NCBI RefSeq assembly: GCF_030412015.1
Contig: NZ_JASNRD010000025.1
Span: 23,323 to 59,670 of the forward strand
DNA from: Massilia sp. YIM B02763
Lineage (GTDB): Bacteria > Pseudomonadota > Gammaproteobacteria > Burkholderiales > Burkholderiaceae_D
Reading direction: 5' to 3'
Length of the DNA stretch: 36,348 nt
Shown here: piece after piece, positions 24,601 to 32,761 of the stretch
Position numbering within the stretch: the stretch's first letter is position 1
Layout of the letters: each line of letters opens with the position of its first letter
Position numbers and translations under genes: made by a program
The notes under the pieces: generated by a model
The model's database searches: none
What the model saw: the letters and a program-made list of their open reading frames with translations, nothing else
What the model was told of the DNA's origin: nothing

Positions 24601-27600
24601 CGGCACGGCCGTGCTGCTGACCTTCGCCAATCCGTTCGCCTTGTTCGCCGCGGCGCCGCTGCTGCTGCTGTGGTTCCTGTCGCCCGTGGTGGCATGGTGG
24701 GTCAGCCTGCCGGTCGAGCGCGCCAAGCCCGCGCTGGGCGTCGACCAGCACCGCTTCCTGCAGCGCCTGGCGCGCCGCACCTGGGCGTTCTTCGAGGACC
24801 ACGTGACGGCGCAGGAAAACTGGCTCCCGCCCGACAATATGCAGGAGCACCCGGCCACGGTGGTGGCGCACCGCACGTCGCCGACGAACATCGGCCTGGC
24901 GCTGCTGGCCAACGTCACGGCCTACGACTTCGGCTACGTGGCCGCCGGCGAGCTGCTGCTGCGCACCCGCGCCACGCTCGGCGCCATGGGCCGCCTGGAG
25001 CGCTACCGCGGCCACTTCTACAATTGGTACGACACGCTGACGATGGCGCCGCTGCAGCCGATGTACGTGTCGGCCGTCGACAGCGGCAACCTGGCCGGCC
25101 ACCTGCTGACGCTGGCCGCGGGCCTGGAACAGCTGGGCGACCAGCCGATCGCGTCGCGCCGCTCGCTGGACGGCATCCGCGACACGCTGCGCGTGATCGA
25201 ACAGGAGGCGGAAACCCGGGCGGAAACCCTGCCGGCGCTGGCGGAAGCGGTCGGCGCGCTGTGGCAGCAGCTCGCCCCCGAGCGTTGCCGCAGCGCCGAC
25301 ACGCTGCCCGGCCTGGCCGAATGCCTGGGCGCGCTGGCGCGCCTGGCCGCCAATGCGCACAAGGCGGTGCCGGCAGACGCCGACCCGGCGCTCCACGCCT
25401 GGACCGCCAAGCTGCTCGCGCAATGCGAGGCCGCCCACGCCGACCTGCTCTTGACGGCGCCGTGGATGCGCGCCGTGCACCAGTTCGTGATCGACTCGAC
25501 GCTGACGCGCATCCCGACGCTGCGCGAGCTGGCCGCGTTTTCCATGCGCGCGCCGGGCGCCGACCTGGCCGAGGATGAACGCGCGCGGCAGCAGCAATTG
25601 GCGAAGCTGGTCGCCGAGGGCAGCGCCAACGCGCGCGCGCGCCTGGACGAGATCGCGCTGCTGGCACGCCAGGCGCGCGAGTTCGCGGCGATGGACTTCG
25701 GCTTCCTGTATGTCGACGATCTCGACCTGATGGCGATCGGCTACAACGTCAGCGAGCGCCGCCTGGACGGCAGCACCTACGACCTGCTGGCCTCGGAGGC
25801 GCGCCTGGCGTCCTTCGTGGGCATCGCCCAGGGCCAGTTCCCGCAGGAGCACTGGTTCTCGCTGGGCCGCCAGCTGTGCCTCGTCGGCGGCCAGCAGCTG
25901 CTGCTGTCGTGGAGCGGCTCGATGTTCGAATACCTGATGCCCCTGCTGGTGATGCCGACCTACCGCGACACGCTGCTCGACCAGACCTACCACGGCATCA
26001 TCCACGCCCAGATCGACTACGGGCGCCGCCGCAACATCCCCTGGGGGATTTCCGAGTCCGGCTACAACACGGTCGACGCGGCCATGAACTACCAGTACCG
26101 CGCCTTCGGCGTGCCCGGCACGGGCCTGAGGCGCGGCCTGGGCGAGGACCTCGTGATCGCGCCGTACGCCACGATGATGGGCCTGATGGTCGAACCCGAG
26201 CTCGCGTGCGAGAACCTGGAGCGCATGGCCAAGCTGGGCTTCATGGGCAACTACGGTTTCTACGAGGCGGTCGACTACACGCCGGCGCGCGTGCCGCGCG
26301 GCCAGGACTTCGCGATCGTCCGTTCCTTCATGGTGCACCACCAGGGCATGGGCTTCCTGGCGCTGTCCTACCTGCTGCACGACCGCCCGATGCAGCGCCG
26401 CTTCGAAGGCGACCCGCAATTCCAGGCCACGCTGCTGCTGCTGCAGGAGCGCGTGCCGAAGTCGGGCGCGTTCGAATCGGCCAGCGCCGAGGCGGAAGCG
26501 CTGCGCCTGCCGGCGCCGGAAGCGGCGATGCCGACCCGCACGGTGGGCCTGGCGCACGCCGCCCATCCGGAAGCGCAGCTGCTGTCCAACGGCCGCTACC
26601 ACGTGATGGTGACGGGCAGCGGTTCCGGCTACAGCCTGTGGCGCGACCTGGCCGTCACGCGCTGGCGCGAGGATCCCACCGTCGACGACTGGGGCCAGTT
26701 CTGCTACGTGCGCGACCTGGACAACGGCCAGCTGTGGTCGACGGCCTGGCAGCCGACCCAGGCCGAGCCCGAGCACTACGAGGCCAGCTTCTCGGAGGGA
26801 CGCGCGGAATTCCGCCGCCGCGACCACGGCATCGAGCTGCATACGGAAATCGTCGTGTCGCCCGAGGACGACATCGAGCTGCGCCGCACGCGCATCGCCA
26901 ACCGTTCCGGCGTGCGCCGCACGATCGAGGTGACGAGCTACGCCGAAGTCGCGATGGCCGCGCCGAACGCGGATGCCGCCCACCCGGCGTTTTCGAAACT
27001 GTTCGTGCAGACCGAGATCCTGCGCGAGCGCGGCGCCATCCTGTGCACGCGCCGTCCGCGCCACAAGGGCGAGCACATGCCCTGGATGCTGAACCTGATG
27101 ACGGCGCACCAGGAAGGCAAGGGCGGCGAGGCGCCGGCCGCGCCGGAATTCGAGACCAGCCGCGCCGACTTCATCGGCCGCGGCAACCGCAACGCCCTGC
27201 CGCAGGCGCTGGCCGCGATGAACCGCGCGCCGCTCGGCGGCCAGGACGGTTCCGTGCTGGATCCGGTGGCGGCGATCCGCCGCGTGTTCGTGCTCGAACC
27301 GCACGAGGAAGCCGTGTTCGACGTAGTGCTGGGCGCGGCGGAAACGCGCGAGCACGCGCTGCACCTCGTCGAGAAGTACCAGGACCGCCACCTGGCCGAC
27401 CGCGTGTTCGAGCTGGCCTGGACCCACAGCCAGGTCGTGCTGCGCCAGCTGAACGCCAGCGAGGCCGACGCCCAGCTGTACAGCCGCCTGGCCGGCAGCG
27501 TGATCTATCCGAACACGGGCCTGCGCGCCGACCCGGCCGTCATCGCCCGCAATGCGCGCGGCCAGTCCGGCCTGTGGGCGTACGCGATCTCGGGCGACTT

Positions 27601-30478
27601 CCCGATCGTGCTGCTGCAGATCCGCGACGTGGCCAACATCGAGCTGGCGCGCCAGCTGGTGCAGGCGCATGCCTACTGGCGCCTGAAGGGGCTCGTCGTC
27701 GACATCGTGATCTGGTGCGAGGAGCGCAAGGAAAACACCAGCGGCTACCGCCAGGGCCTGTACGACCAGATCATGAGCCTGATCGCGTCCGGCATGGATG
27801 CGCAATCGGTCGACCGTCCGGGCGGCGTGTTCGTGCGCCTGCTCGAGCAGATCCCGAACGAGGACCGGATCCTGATGCAGTCGGTGGCGCGCATCGTGCT
27901 GTCGGACGAGGCGGGCAGCCTGGCCGACCAGCTGCGCCGCGCCGGCGCGCAGAAAGGCCAGCTGCCGCCGGCGCTGGTGCCGCAGCAGCCGGACGGGATA
28001 CCGGTCGACACGGTCGCATCGCTGCCGGCGCCGGCGACCATCCTCGACAACGGCATCGGCGGTTTCAGCGCCGACGGCCGCGAATACCTGATCCGCACGG
28101 GTTCGGGGCGCCACACGCCGGCGCCCTGGGTCAACGTGCTGGCCAGCCCCATGTTCGGCAGCGTCGTCTCGGACAGCGGCACGGCCTACAGCTGGAACCA
28201 GAACGCCCACGAGTTCCGCCTGACGCCCTGGGAAAACGATCCCGTGTCGGACCGCGGCGGCGAAGCGTTCTACCTGCGCGACGAGCACACGGGCGTGTTC
28301 TGGTCGCCGACCGCGCTGCCGGCGCCGTCCGGCGGCGACTACCTGACCCGCCACGGCTTCGGCTACAGCGCCTTCGAGCACAGCGCCCACGGCATCCGCA
28401 GCGAACTGCTGACCTACGTGGCACTGGACGCGCCGCTGAAGTACGTGACGGTCAAGCTGCGCAACGAAGGGTCGAGCGCGCGCCGCCTGTCCGTCACCGG
28501 CTACGTCGAATGGGTGCTGGGCGACCTGCGCGCCAAGTCGGCCATGCACGTGGTGACGGAACAGGACCCGGTCAGCGGCGCGCTGTTCGCCCGCAATGCC
28601 TACAACACGGACTTCTCGGGCCGCGTCGCGTTCTTCCACCTGGATGCCGAGCACGTGTCCTATACCTGCGACCGCGCCGAATTCGTCGGCCGCAACCGCA
28701 GCCTGGCCAATCCGGCGGCGCTCGAGCGCCAGGGGCTGTCCGGCCGCAGCGGCGCCGCGCTCGATCCGTGCGCGGCGCTGCAGACCGTGGTCGAGCTGCA
28801 GCCGGGAGAAGAGCAGGAGCTGGTGTTCATGCTGGGCGTGGGCGGCCGCCGCAACCTGGACGCGTCGGGCATGGTCCAGCGCCACAGCGGCGGCGGCGTC
28901 GCCGCGGCGGACTTCGCCAAGGTGCGCGAGTACTGGGAGGAGACGCTGGGCGCGATCCGCATCGAGACGCCGGATCCGGCCCTCGACGCCATCGCCAACG
29001 GCTGGCTGATGTACCAGACCATCGCCTGCCGCATGTGGGCGCGCAGCGGCTACTACCAGTCGGGCGGCGCCTACGGCTTCCGCGACCAGCTGCAGGATGC
29101 GATGGCCACCGTGCACACGCGCCCGCAACTGCTGCGCGACCATATCCTGCTGTTCGCCGGCCACCAGTTCGCCGAGGGCGACGTGCAGCACTGGTGGCAC
29201 CCGCCCACCGGACGCGGCGTGCGCACGCACTGCTCGGACGACTACCTGTGGCTGCCGCTGGCCGTGCACCGCTACGTCGGCGTGACGGGCGACGCGTCGC
29301 TGCTGGACGAGGTCGCGCCCTTCATCGAAGGCCGTCCGCTCAAGCAGGAAGAGGAATCGTGGTACGACCTGCCGGGCCAGTCGCGCGAGCAGGCCAGTAT
29401 CTACGAGCACTGCGTACGCGCGATCCGCCGCGCGCTGACGTTCGGCGCGCACGGCCTGCCGCTGATCGGCACCTGCGACTGGAACGACGGCATGGACCGC
29501 GTGGGCAACGAAGGCCGCGGCGAAAGTGTGTGGCTGGGCTTCTTCCTGTACGAGGTGCTGCAGCGCTTCGCCGAGCTGGCCGAACGGCGCGCCGACTACG
29601 GCTTCGCCACCACCTGCCGCAGCGCGGCCCAGGTGCTGTCGCACAACATCGAGGAAAACGCCTGGGACGGCAGCTGGTACCGCCGCGCCTACTTCGACGA
29701 CGGCACGCCGCTCGGCTCCCGGCAGAACGACGAGTGCCGCATCGACTCGATCTCGCAGAGCTGGGGCGTGTTGTCCGGCGCCGCCGATCCGCAGCGCGCG
29801 CGCCAGGCGATGGGCGAAGTGGATGCGCACCTGGTGCGGCGCGACGCCGGCCTGATCCAGCTGCTCGATCCGCCGTTCGACAAGGGCGTGCTGGATCCCG
29901 GCTATATCCGCGGCTACGTGCCGGGCGTGCGCGAGAACGGCGGCCAGTACACGCATGCGGCGATCTGGACGGCGATGGCGTTCGCGCGCCTGCGCGATAC
30001 CGAACGCGCCTGGGAGTTGCTGCGCATGATCAACCCGGCCAACCATACGGGCACGCTGGAGGCCTGCGCCGTCTACAAGGCCGAGCCCTATGTGATGACG
30101 GCCGACATCTACGCCGTGGCGCCGCACGTGGGGCGGGGCGGCTGGAGCTGGTACACGGGCTCGGCCGGCTGGATGTACCGCCTGATCGTCGAATCCTTGC
30201 TCGGCGTCGAACGCAGCGGCGAGCGCCTGACCCTCGCGCCACAATTGCCACGCGCCTGGCCCGGCTTCACGCTACACTACCGCTACGGCGATACGCCTTA
30301 CACGATCGCCGTGACGCGCAGCAGCGAGCCCGGCCTTGTCGTGGATGGCGTCGCGCAGGACGGCGATGCGATCGTGCTGGTGGACGACGGCAGGCCGCAC
30401 AGCGTCGAACTGCGGGTGGCGGAAGACGGCGGGGCGCTCCCCGCGGAGCACGAGAACCGGGCCGAGATCGACCGATGA
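21692..30478 (+). CDS. ndvB: Cyclic beta-1,2-glucan synthase (NdvB/ChvB type)
   Basis: This 2928-residue protein is of the usual length for the family. The order is: N-terminal cytoplasmic region (1-425), membrane helices (about 429-489), and a GT84 glycosyltransferase (about 505-830) with DADTQLP (D647, D649) and RRHRWIRGDW (792-801). More helices follow (about 840-880 and 962-1005). Next is a glycoamylase-like domain (about 1060-1560, FYNWYDT at 1109, GSMFEYLMPLL near 1410, WGISESGYN at 1451). Two GH94 N-type sugar-binding modules start near 1642 and 2148. The GH94 phosphorylase domain includes YQSGGAYGFRDQLQDA (2454) and TCDWNDGMD (2594-2602). The enzyme makes beta-1,2 chains from UDP-glucose, trims them by phosphorolysis and closes the ring; products go to the periplasm. 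The start is TTG 21692 with GAGG upstream. Its stop overlaps the next gene's ATG (ATGA). Confidence 0.92.
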   Translation: MKQEKDFTRPASGAGSSAVSASLANGEAPLRAELYSAAQMAVHGRRLAARHQVGSQPGSDRLLARLADNAAVIADACAGLTRAAEAGVRLTPAAEWLLDNYYLIEEQVRTAQSHLPKDYSRELPCLADADAEAGGRPRVYQLALEMVAHGDGRLEPESLARFVAAYQEGAPLALGELWAIPIMLRLALIENLRRIAARQADNRVQREQANRWADRMAERADDKPGDLILLVADMAREVQPMGSSFVAELTRRLQGRSGPLTQALQWIATRLADEGRTIDQAVQADIGQQSSDQVSVANSIGSLRLLGTTDWREFVETLSAVEQALRGDPAGVYGRMDFATRDHYRHVVERLARASGRSELEVATEAVALAAAHGRDAGADEVANAGHDARLRHVGYYLAGKGYPSLERRLNMRPGFVASLRRTGRAWPLLSYLGGIGAFTALFTAAAVVHAWQNGAPHWLMVAIGILAVLGASQLALSLVNLLATRLVMPAPLPRMDFSDGIPPDARAVVVVPSLLYSRANVAALCDALEVRYLANRDQHLRFCLLTDLADAPQQEMYGDAELVEQARAAIAALNEQYAGEDGGPFLLLHRARSWSEGEQAWIGRERKRGKLEDFNAFLRGGAADRFAVVEGDTAGLAETRYVITLDADTQLPRDAARQFVATMAHPLNHPVLNAERSRVVDGYGLLQPRVTTSLPLENASRYERLCSGEPGIDPYTRTVSDVYQDLFGEGSFTGKGIYDLETFETVLSDRLPDNRVLSHDLLEGCYVRAGLLSDAQVVEAYPPRYSDDVSRRHRWIRGDWQLAGWLRNKVPLPDGKRGPNPLSPLARWKLFDNLRRSLVAPTLTVLLLLCWALLPAPAFWSAAILSVFFLPFFMGSLIGLADKAHDITLRQHLLNWTQGARIGLGHAVLNTAFLPHEAWYSVDAIARTAWRMLVSRRHLLEWRASSLSRSSTDMESNWRNMWFAPALAVGTAVLLTFANPFALFAAAPLLLLWFLSPVVAWWVSLPVERAKPALGVDQHRFLQRLARRTWAFFEDHVTAQENWLPPDNMQEHPATVVAHRTSPTNIGLALLANVTAYDFGYVAAGELLLRTRATLGAMGRLERYRGHFYNWYDTLTMAPLQPMYVSAVDSGNLAGHLLTLAAGLEQLGDQPIASRRSLDGIRDTLRVIEQEAETRAETLPALAEAVGALWQQLAPERCRSADTLPGLAECLGALARLAANAHKAVPADADPALHAWTAKLLAQCEAAHADLLLTAPWMRAVHQFVIDSTLTRIPTLRELAAFSMRAPGADLAEDERARQQQLAKLVAEGSANARARLDEIALLARQAREFAAMDFGFLYVDDLDLMAIGYNVSERRLDGSTYDLLASEARLASFVGIAQGQFPQEHWFSLGRQLCLVGGQQLLLSWSGSMFEYLMPLLVMPTYRDTLLDQTYHGIIHAQIDYGRRRNIPWGISESGYNTVDAAMNYQYRAFGVPGTGLRRGLGEDLVIAPYATMMGLMVEPELACENLERMAKLGFMGNYGFYEAVDYTPARVPRGQDFAIVRSFMVHHQGMGFLALSYLLHDRPMQRRFEGDPQFQATLLLLQERVPKSGAFESASAEAEALRLPAPEAAMPTRTVGLAHAAHPEAQLLSNGRYHVMVTGSGSGYSLWRDLAVTRWREDPTVDDWGQFCYVRDLDNGQLWSTAWQPTQAEPEHYEASFSEGRAEFRRRDHGIELHTEIVVSPEDDIELRRTRIANRSGVRRTIEVTSYAEVAMAAPNADAAHPAFSKLFVQTEILRERGAILCTRRPRHKGEHMPWMLNLMTAHQEGKGGEAPAAPEFETSRADFIGRGNRNALPQALAAMNRAPLGGQDGSVLDPVAAIRRVFVLEPHEEAVFDVVLGAAETREHALHLVEKYQDRHLADRVFELAWTHSQVVLRQLNASEADAQLYSRLAGSVIYPNTGLRADPAVIARNARGQSGLWAYAISGDFPIVLLQIRDVANIELARQLVQAHAYWRLKGLVVDIVIWCEERKENTSGYRQGLYDQIMSLIASGMDAQSVDRPGGVFVRLLEQIPNEDRILMQSVARIVLSDEAGSLADQLRRAGAQKGQLPPALVPQQPDGIPVDTVASLPAPATILDNGIGGFSADGREYLIRTGSGRHTPAPWVNVLASPMFGSVVSDSGTAYSWNQNAHEFRLTPWENDPVSDRGGEAFYLRDEHTGVFWSPTALPAPSGGDYLTRHGFGYSAFEHSAHGIRSELLTYVALDAPLKYVTVKLRNEGSSARRLSVTGYVEWVLGDLRAKSAMHVVTEQDPVSGALFARNAYNTDFSGRVAFFHLDAEHVSYTCDRAEFVGRNRSLANPAALERQGLSGRSGAALDPCAALQTVVELQPGEEQELVFMLGVGGRRNLDASGMVQRHSGGGVAAADFAKVREYWEETLGAIRIETPDPALDAIANGWLMYQTIACRMWARSGYYQSGGAYGFRDQLQDAMATVHTRPQLLRDHILLFAGHQFAEGDVQHWWHPPTGRGVRTHCSDDYLWLPLAVHRYVGVTGDASLLDEVAPFIEGRPLKQEEESWYDLPGQSREQASIYEHCVRAIRRALTFGAHGLPLIGTCDWNDGMDRVGNEGRGESVWLGFFLYEVLQRFAELAERRADYGFATTCRSAAQVLSHNIEENAWDGSWYRRAYFDDGTPLGSRQNDECRIDSISQSWGVLSGAADPQRARQAMGEVDAHLVRRDAGLIQLLDPPFDKGVLDPGYIRGYVPGVRENGGQYTHAAIWTAMAFARLRDTERAWELLRMINPANHTGTLEACAVYKAEPYVMTADIYAVAPHVGRGGWSWYTGSAGWMYRLIVESLLGVERSGERLTLAPQLPRAWPGFTLHYRYGDTPYTIAVTRSSEPGLVVDGVAQDGDAIVLVDDGRPHSVELRVAEDGGALPAEHENRAEIDR

Positions 30479-30999
30479 CGAGACGGGTACATGCCGGGGC
30501 CAGCGTGGCTTGCTCGGCCGCGCTGGCTGCGGCCGGCTTCGGCGCCGTGCTGGTGCCGGAGCGCGCAGCCCGCGCCGCCGACTGGAGCGACACGGCCATC
30601 AGCTGGCGCTACGGCACCCGTTTTCGCGAACCCTTCAATCCCGCCGACATCAAGAAGCATATCGTCGCGCTGACCCACTCCAGCGGCTACCGCTACGGCA
30701 CCAGTTACTTCAACCTCGACCTGCTGGAGTCGGACCGCAACGATCCGGCTTCCCTGAACGGGCGCGAAGGGGCGCAGGAAGCGTACGTGGTCTACCGCCA
30801 CACCGTCGACATCGGCGCGCTGCGCGGCGAGCCGATCCGCTTCGGCAAGGTCAAGGGTGTGGGACTTGTGCTGGGCTTCGACTGGAACACCAAGAACGAC
30901 GTCGGCTACAACTCGCGCAAGCGCATGCTGGTGGCGGGGCCGACCCTCATGTGGGACGTGCGCGTAGGCGACGTGCCGGGGGCCGAATACCATTTTTAG
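30475..30999 (+). CDS. Short outer-membrane-barrel-like protein, probably C-terminally truncated
   Basis: This 174-residue protein has a signal peptide (about 1-35, cleavage near ARAA). Alternating beta-strand sequence follows: AISWRYGTRFREPF, HIVALTHSSGYRYGTSYFNLDLL, EAYVVYRHTVDIG, GVGLVLGFDWNTKNDVGYN, RMLVAGPTLMWDV. This resembles the first half of Tsx-like or 'outer envelope' barrel proteins, which from memory run to about 260-280 residues. The end (RVGDVPGAEYHF) does not look like a continuing strand pattern, yet it finishes in Phe as barrels do. I infer loss of the 3' half, but a short barrel is possible. The ATG overlaps the glucan synthase stop (ATGA), so the two are translationally coupled. 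An AT-rich stretch begins right after the stop. Confidence 0.7.
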   Translation: MTRRVHAGASVACSAALAAAGFGAVLVPERAARAADWSDTAISWRYGTRFREPFNPADIKKHIVALTHSSGYRYGTSYFNLDLLESDRNDPASLNGREGAQEAYVVYRHTVDIGALRGEPIRFGKVKGVGLVLGFDWNTKNDVGYNSRKRMLVAGPTLMWDVRVGDVPGAEYHF

Positions 31000-31015
31000 G
31001 TTTTACCCAGTATCA

Positions 31016-31044
31016 CTTTATCTTTGTCAATAAGATAATAAAAT
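31016..31044 (+). promoter_or_regulatory. AT-rich promoter with internal dyad upstream of the PHP-hydrolase gene
   Basis: In a markedly AT-rich stretch (about 31001-31065), TAAAAT at 31039-31044 is a good -10, with a weak -35 (CTTTAT, 31016-31021) 17 bases upstream. A perfect dyad, TTATCTT (31018-31024) and AAGATAA (31032-31038) with a 7-base spacer, fills the region between the two elements, where a repressor would block polymerase. A second -10 candidate, TATGAT, is at 31056-31061. The dyad could instead act as a weak hairpin ending the preceding transcript. Confidence 0.45.
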
Positions 31045-31082
31045 AATGACAAGAATATGATCTTGGGATCAAGGCGGGAATC

Positions 31083-31105
31083 GATGCAATTGCAAAAATT
31101 GCATC
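31083..31105 (+). promoter_or_regulatory. Inverted repeat abutting the start codon of the PHP-hydrolase gene
   Basis: GATGCAATT (31083-31091) and AATTGCATC (31097-31105) form a perfect 9-bp inverted repeat with a 5-base loop, ending at the base before ATG 31106. No Shine-Dalgarno lies in the usual place because the repeat occupies it. As RNA this is a hairpin at the ribosome entry site; as DNA it looks like an operator just downstream of the promoter at 31016-31044. Confidence 0.65.
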
Positions 31106-32761
31106 ATGAAAACCTTATCCTTCCTCCTCCCCCTGGCGCTGGCCGCGGCCGGCTCGATCAACGTACAGTCCGCAATTGCTGCCGTGCCGGTCGTGGCGGC
31201 GCAGCACGAGCACCGCGAGCTCGATGCCACGCTGCACGCACCCTACCGCGGCGACGGCCGTGGCCAGCCCGACGCGCGCACGTTCACCCTCGCGTTCGAC
31301 TATCCCGGCCTGGCCGGCGGCGAGGTCGCCTGGCGCCTGGAACTGCTGGCGCCGAAGGGGCGCCGCGTCGGACAGTGGCAGGGGCGGCAAGCGCTGGCAG
31401 GCGGCCGGCCGGCCAGCGTGGCGGTGCGCTGGCAGGGACTGGTGGGCGGCGCGCGCCCCGCCGCCGGCATCTACCGCGTGCGCCTGCATGCCCGGGTCGC
31501 CGGCGAGGAGGTGGAACAGGCCTGGGATATCGCCGTGGGCACGATCGCGGCGCCGTCCATGCCACCCTTTGCCGGCCTGCCGACGCGGCGCACGCCGTTG
31601 CACGACACCTTGCCTGCGGCACCGGCGCCTGACGGCTTGCCCTATACCGTCTACTACGGCAACCTGCACAGCCAGACCAGCCACAGCGACGGCGGCGCGC
31701 CCGTCGACGACTGCCACGGCGCCCAGGAGCCGCAGAGCGCGCCCTTCGGCCCGGATGCGGCCTGGCCCTATGCCTGGCGGCACGGCCTGGACATCCTGAT
31801 GGTCTCGGAACACAACCACATGTACGACGGTTCGAGCGGCACCAGGACGGACGCCGATCCGCTGGCGGCGAAAGCGCTGTACCGCGCAGGCCTGGACAGC
31901 GCGCGCGCCTTCAACGCCGCGCACAAGGATTTCCTCGCGCTGTACGGACTGGAGTGGGGCGTGATCGGCAACGGCGGCCACCTGAATATCTTCAACGGCG
32001 ACGCGCTGCTGGGCTGGGAAAAAACCGGCAAGGGAGACCTGCTGGCGGACGTGGAGACGGCGCGCGGCGACTATGGCGCCCTGTATTCCCTGATGCAGCG
32101 GCGCGGCTGGATCGGCCAGTTCAACCATCCGGCGCTCACCGGGCAGTTCGCCGTCGGCGGCCAGGCGCTGGCCTACACGCCGGAAGGAGACGCCGCGATG
32201 GCCTTGTGCGAGGTGATGAACAGCTCCGCATTCTCGACCAGCGAAAACGAGGGCGAGACGCGCCGCAGCAATTTCGAACAGGCCTGCAACAAGCTGCTCG
32301 AAGCGGGCTACCACGTTGCCTTCAGCAGCAACCAGGACAACCACTGCGCCAACTGGGGCGCGTCGGCCGCCAACCGCACCGCCGTGCTGATACCGAACGG
32401 CGTGCCGCTCACGCGCGACAGCTTCGTCGAGGCGCTGCGCGCGCGCCGCGTGTTCGCCACGATGGACAAGGATGCGCAACTCGTGCTGACCGCCAATGGC
32501 CACCTGATGGGCGAGCGCTTCGCCAACAGCGGTCCCTTGCGCCTGCTGGTGCGCTTCGCCGGGGCACCGGGGAGGACGGCGGCCGCGGTGGAGATCGTCG
32601 AGGGCGTGCCGGGCCGGGGCGGCGAGGTCGCGACGCTGCCCGGCGGGGCCGACGTGCAGCTGGCGCCGGCGCCGGGCCCGCATTTCTACTACGCGAAGGT
32701 GACGCAGGACGACGGCCGCATCCTGTGGTCGGCGCCCGTGTGGGTCGACCAGTCTCCCTAG
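31106..32761 (+). CDS. Secreted PHP-domain metallohydrolase (CehA/McbA-like)
   Basis: This 551-residue protein has a signal peptide (about 1-26, SINVQSAIAA). An N-terminal beta-sandwich region (about 35-150) is followed by a PHP hydrolase domain (about 180-450). Metal ligands are visible in GNLHSQTSHSDGG (H188, H193, D195), SEHNH (E235, H236, H238), E283 in LEWG, H341 in FNHP and SNQDNH (D411, H413). A small C-terminal beta domain ends at WVDQSP. PHP enzymes hydrolyse phosphoesters or related bonds using two or three metals. CehA and McbA are carbamate/ester-cleaving relatives, but the natural substrate here cannot be read. The stop overlaps the convergent transporter's stop by 4 bases (CTAG, 32758-32761). 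Expression is probably controlled by the two inverted repeats upstream. Confidence 0.85.
   Translation: MKTLSFLLPLALAAAGSINVQSAIAAVPVVAAQHEHRELDATLHAPYRGDGRGQPDARTFTLAFDYPGLAGGEVAWRLELLAPKGRRVGQWQGRQALAGGRPASVAVRWQGLVGGARPAAGIYRVRLHARVAGEEVEQAWDIAVGTIAAPSMPPFAGLPTRRTPLHDTLPAAPAPDGLPYTVYYGNLHSQTSHSDGGAPVDDCHGAQEPQSAPFGPDAAWPYAWRHGLDILMVSEHNHMYDGSSGTRTDADPLAAKALYRAGLDSARAFNAAHKDFLALYGLEWGVIGNGGHLNIFNGDALLGWEKTGKGDLLADVETARGDYGALYSLMQRRGWIGQFNHPALTGQFAVGGQALAYTPEGDAAMALCEVMNSSAFSTSENEGETRRSNFEQACNKLLEAGYHVAFSSNQDNHCANWGASAANRTAVLIPNGVPLTRDSFVEALRARRVFATMDKDAQLVLTANGHLMGERFANSGPLRLLVRFAGAPGRTAAAVEIVEGVPGRGGEVATLPGGADVQLAPAPGPHFYYAKVTQDDGRILWSAPVWVDQSP

Noticed and set aside
20564..30244. A 3226-codon minus-strand open frame running opposite the glucan synthase and part of the desulfurase gene
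   Set aside because: The translation is low-complexity Arg/Ala/Gln/His/Val with no domains, as expected for the antisense frame of GC-rich coding DNA. The plus-strand genes have clear motifs throughout.
25876..30474. A plus-strand frame of about 1530 codons in another phase over the glucan synthase gene, continuous with the barrel gene
   Set aside because: Only the last 174 codons (from ATG 30475) look like a protein. The earlier part is Arg/Pro/Ala-rich shadow sequence over the NdvB frame.
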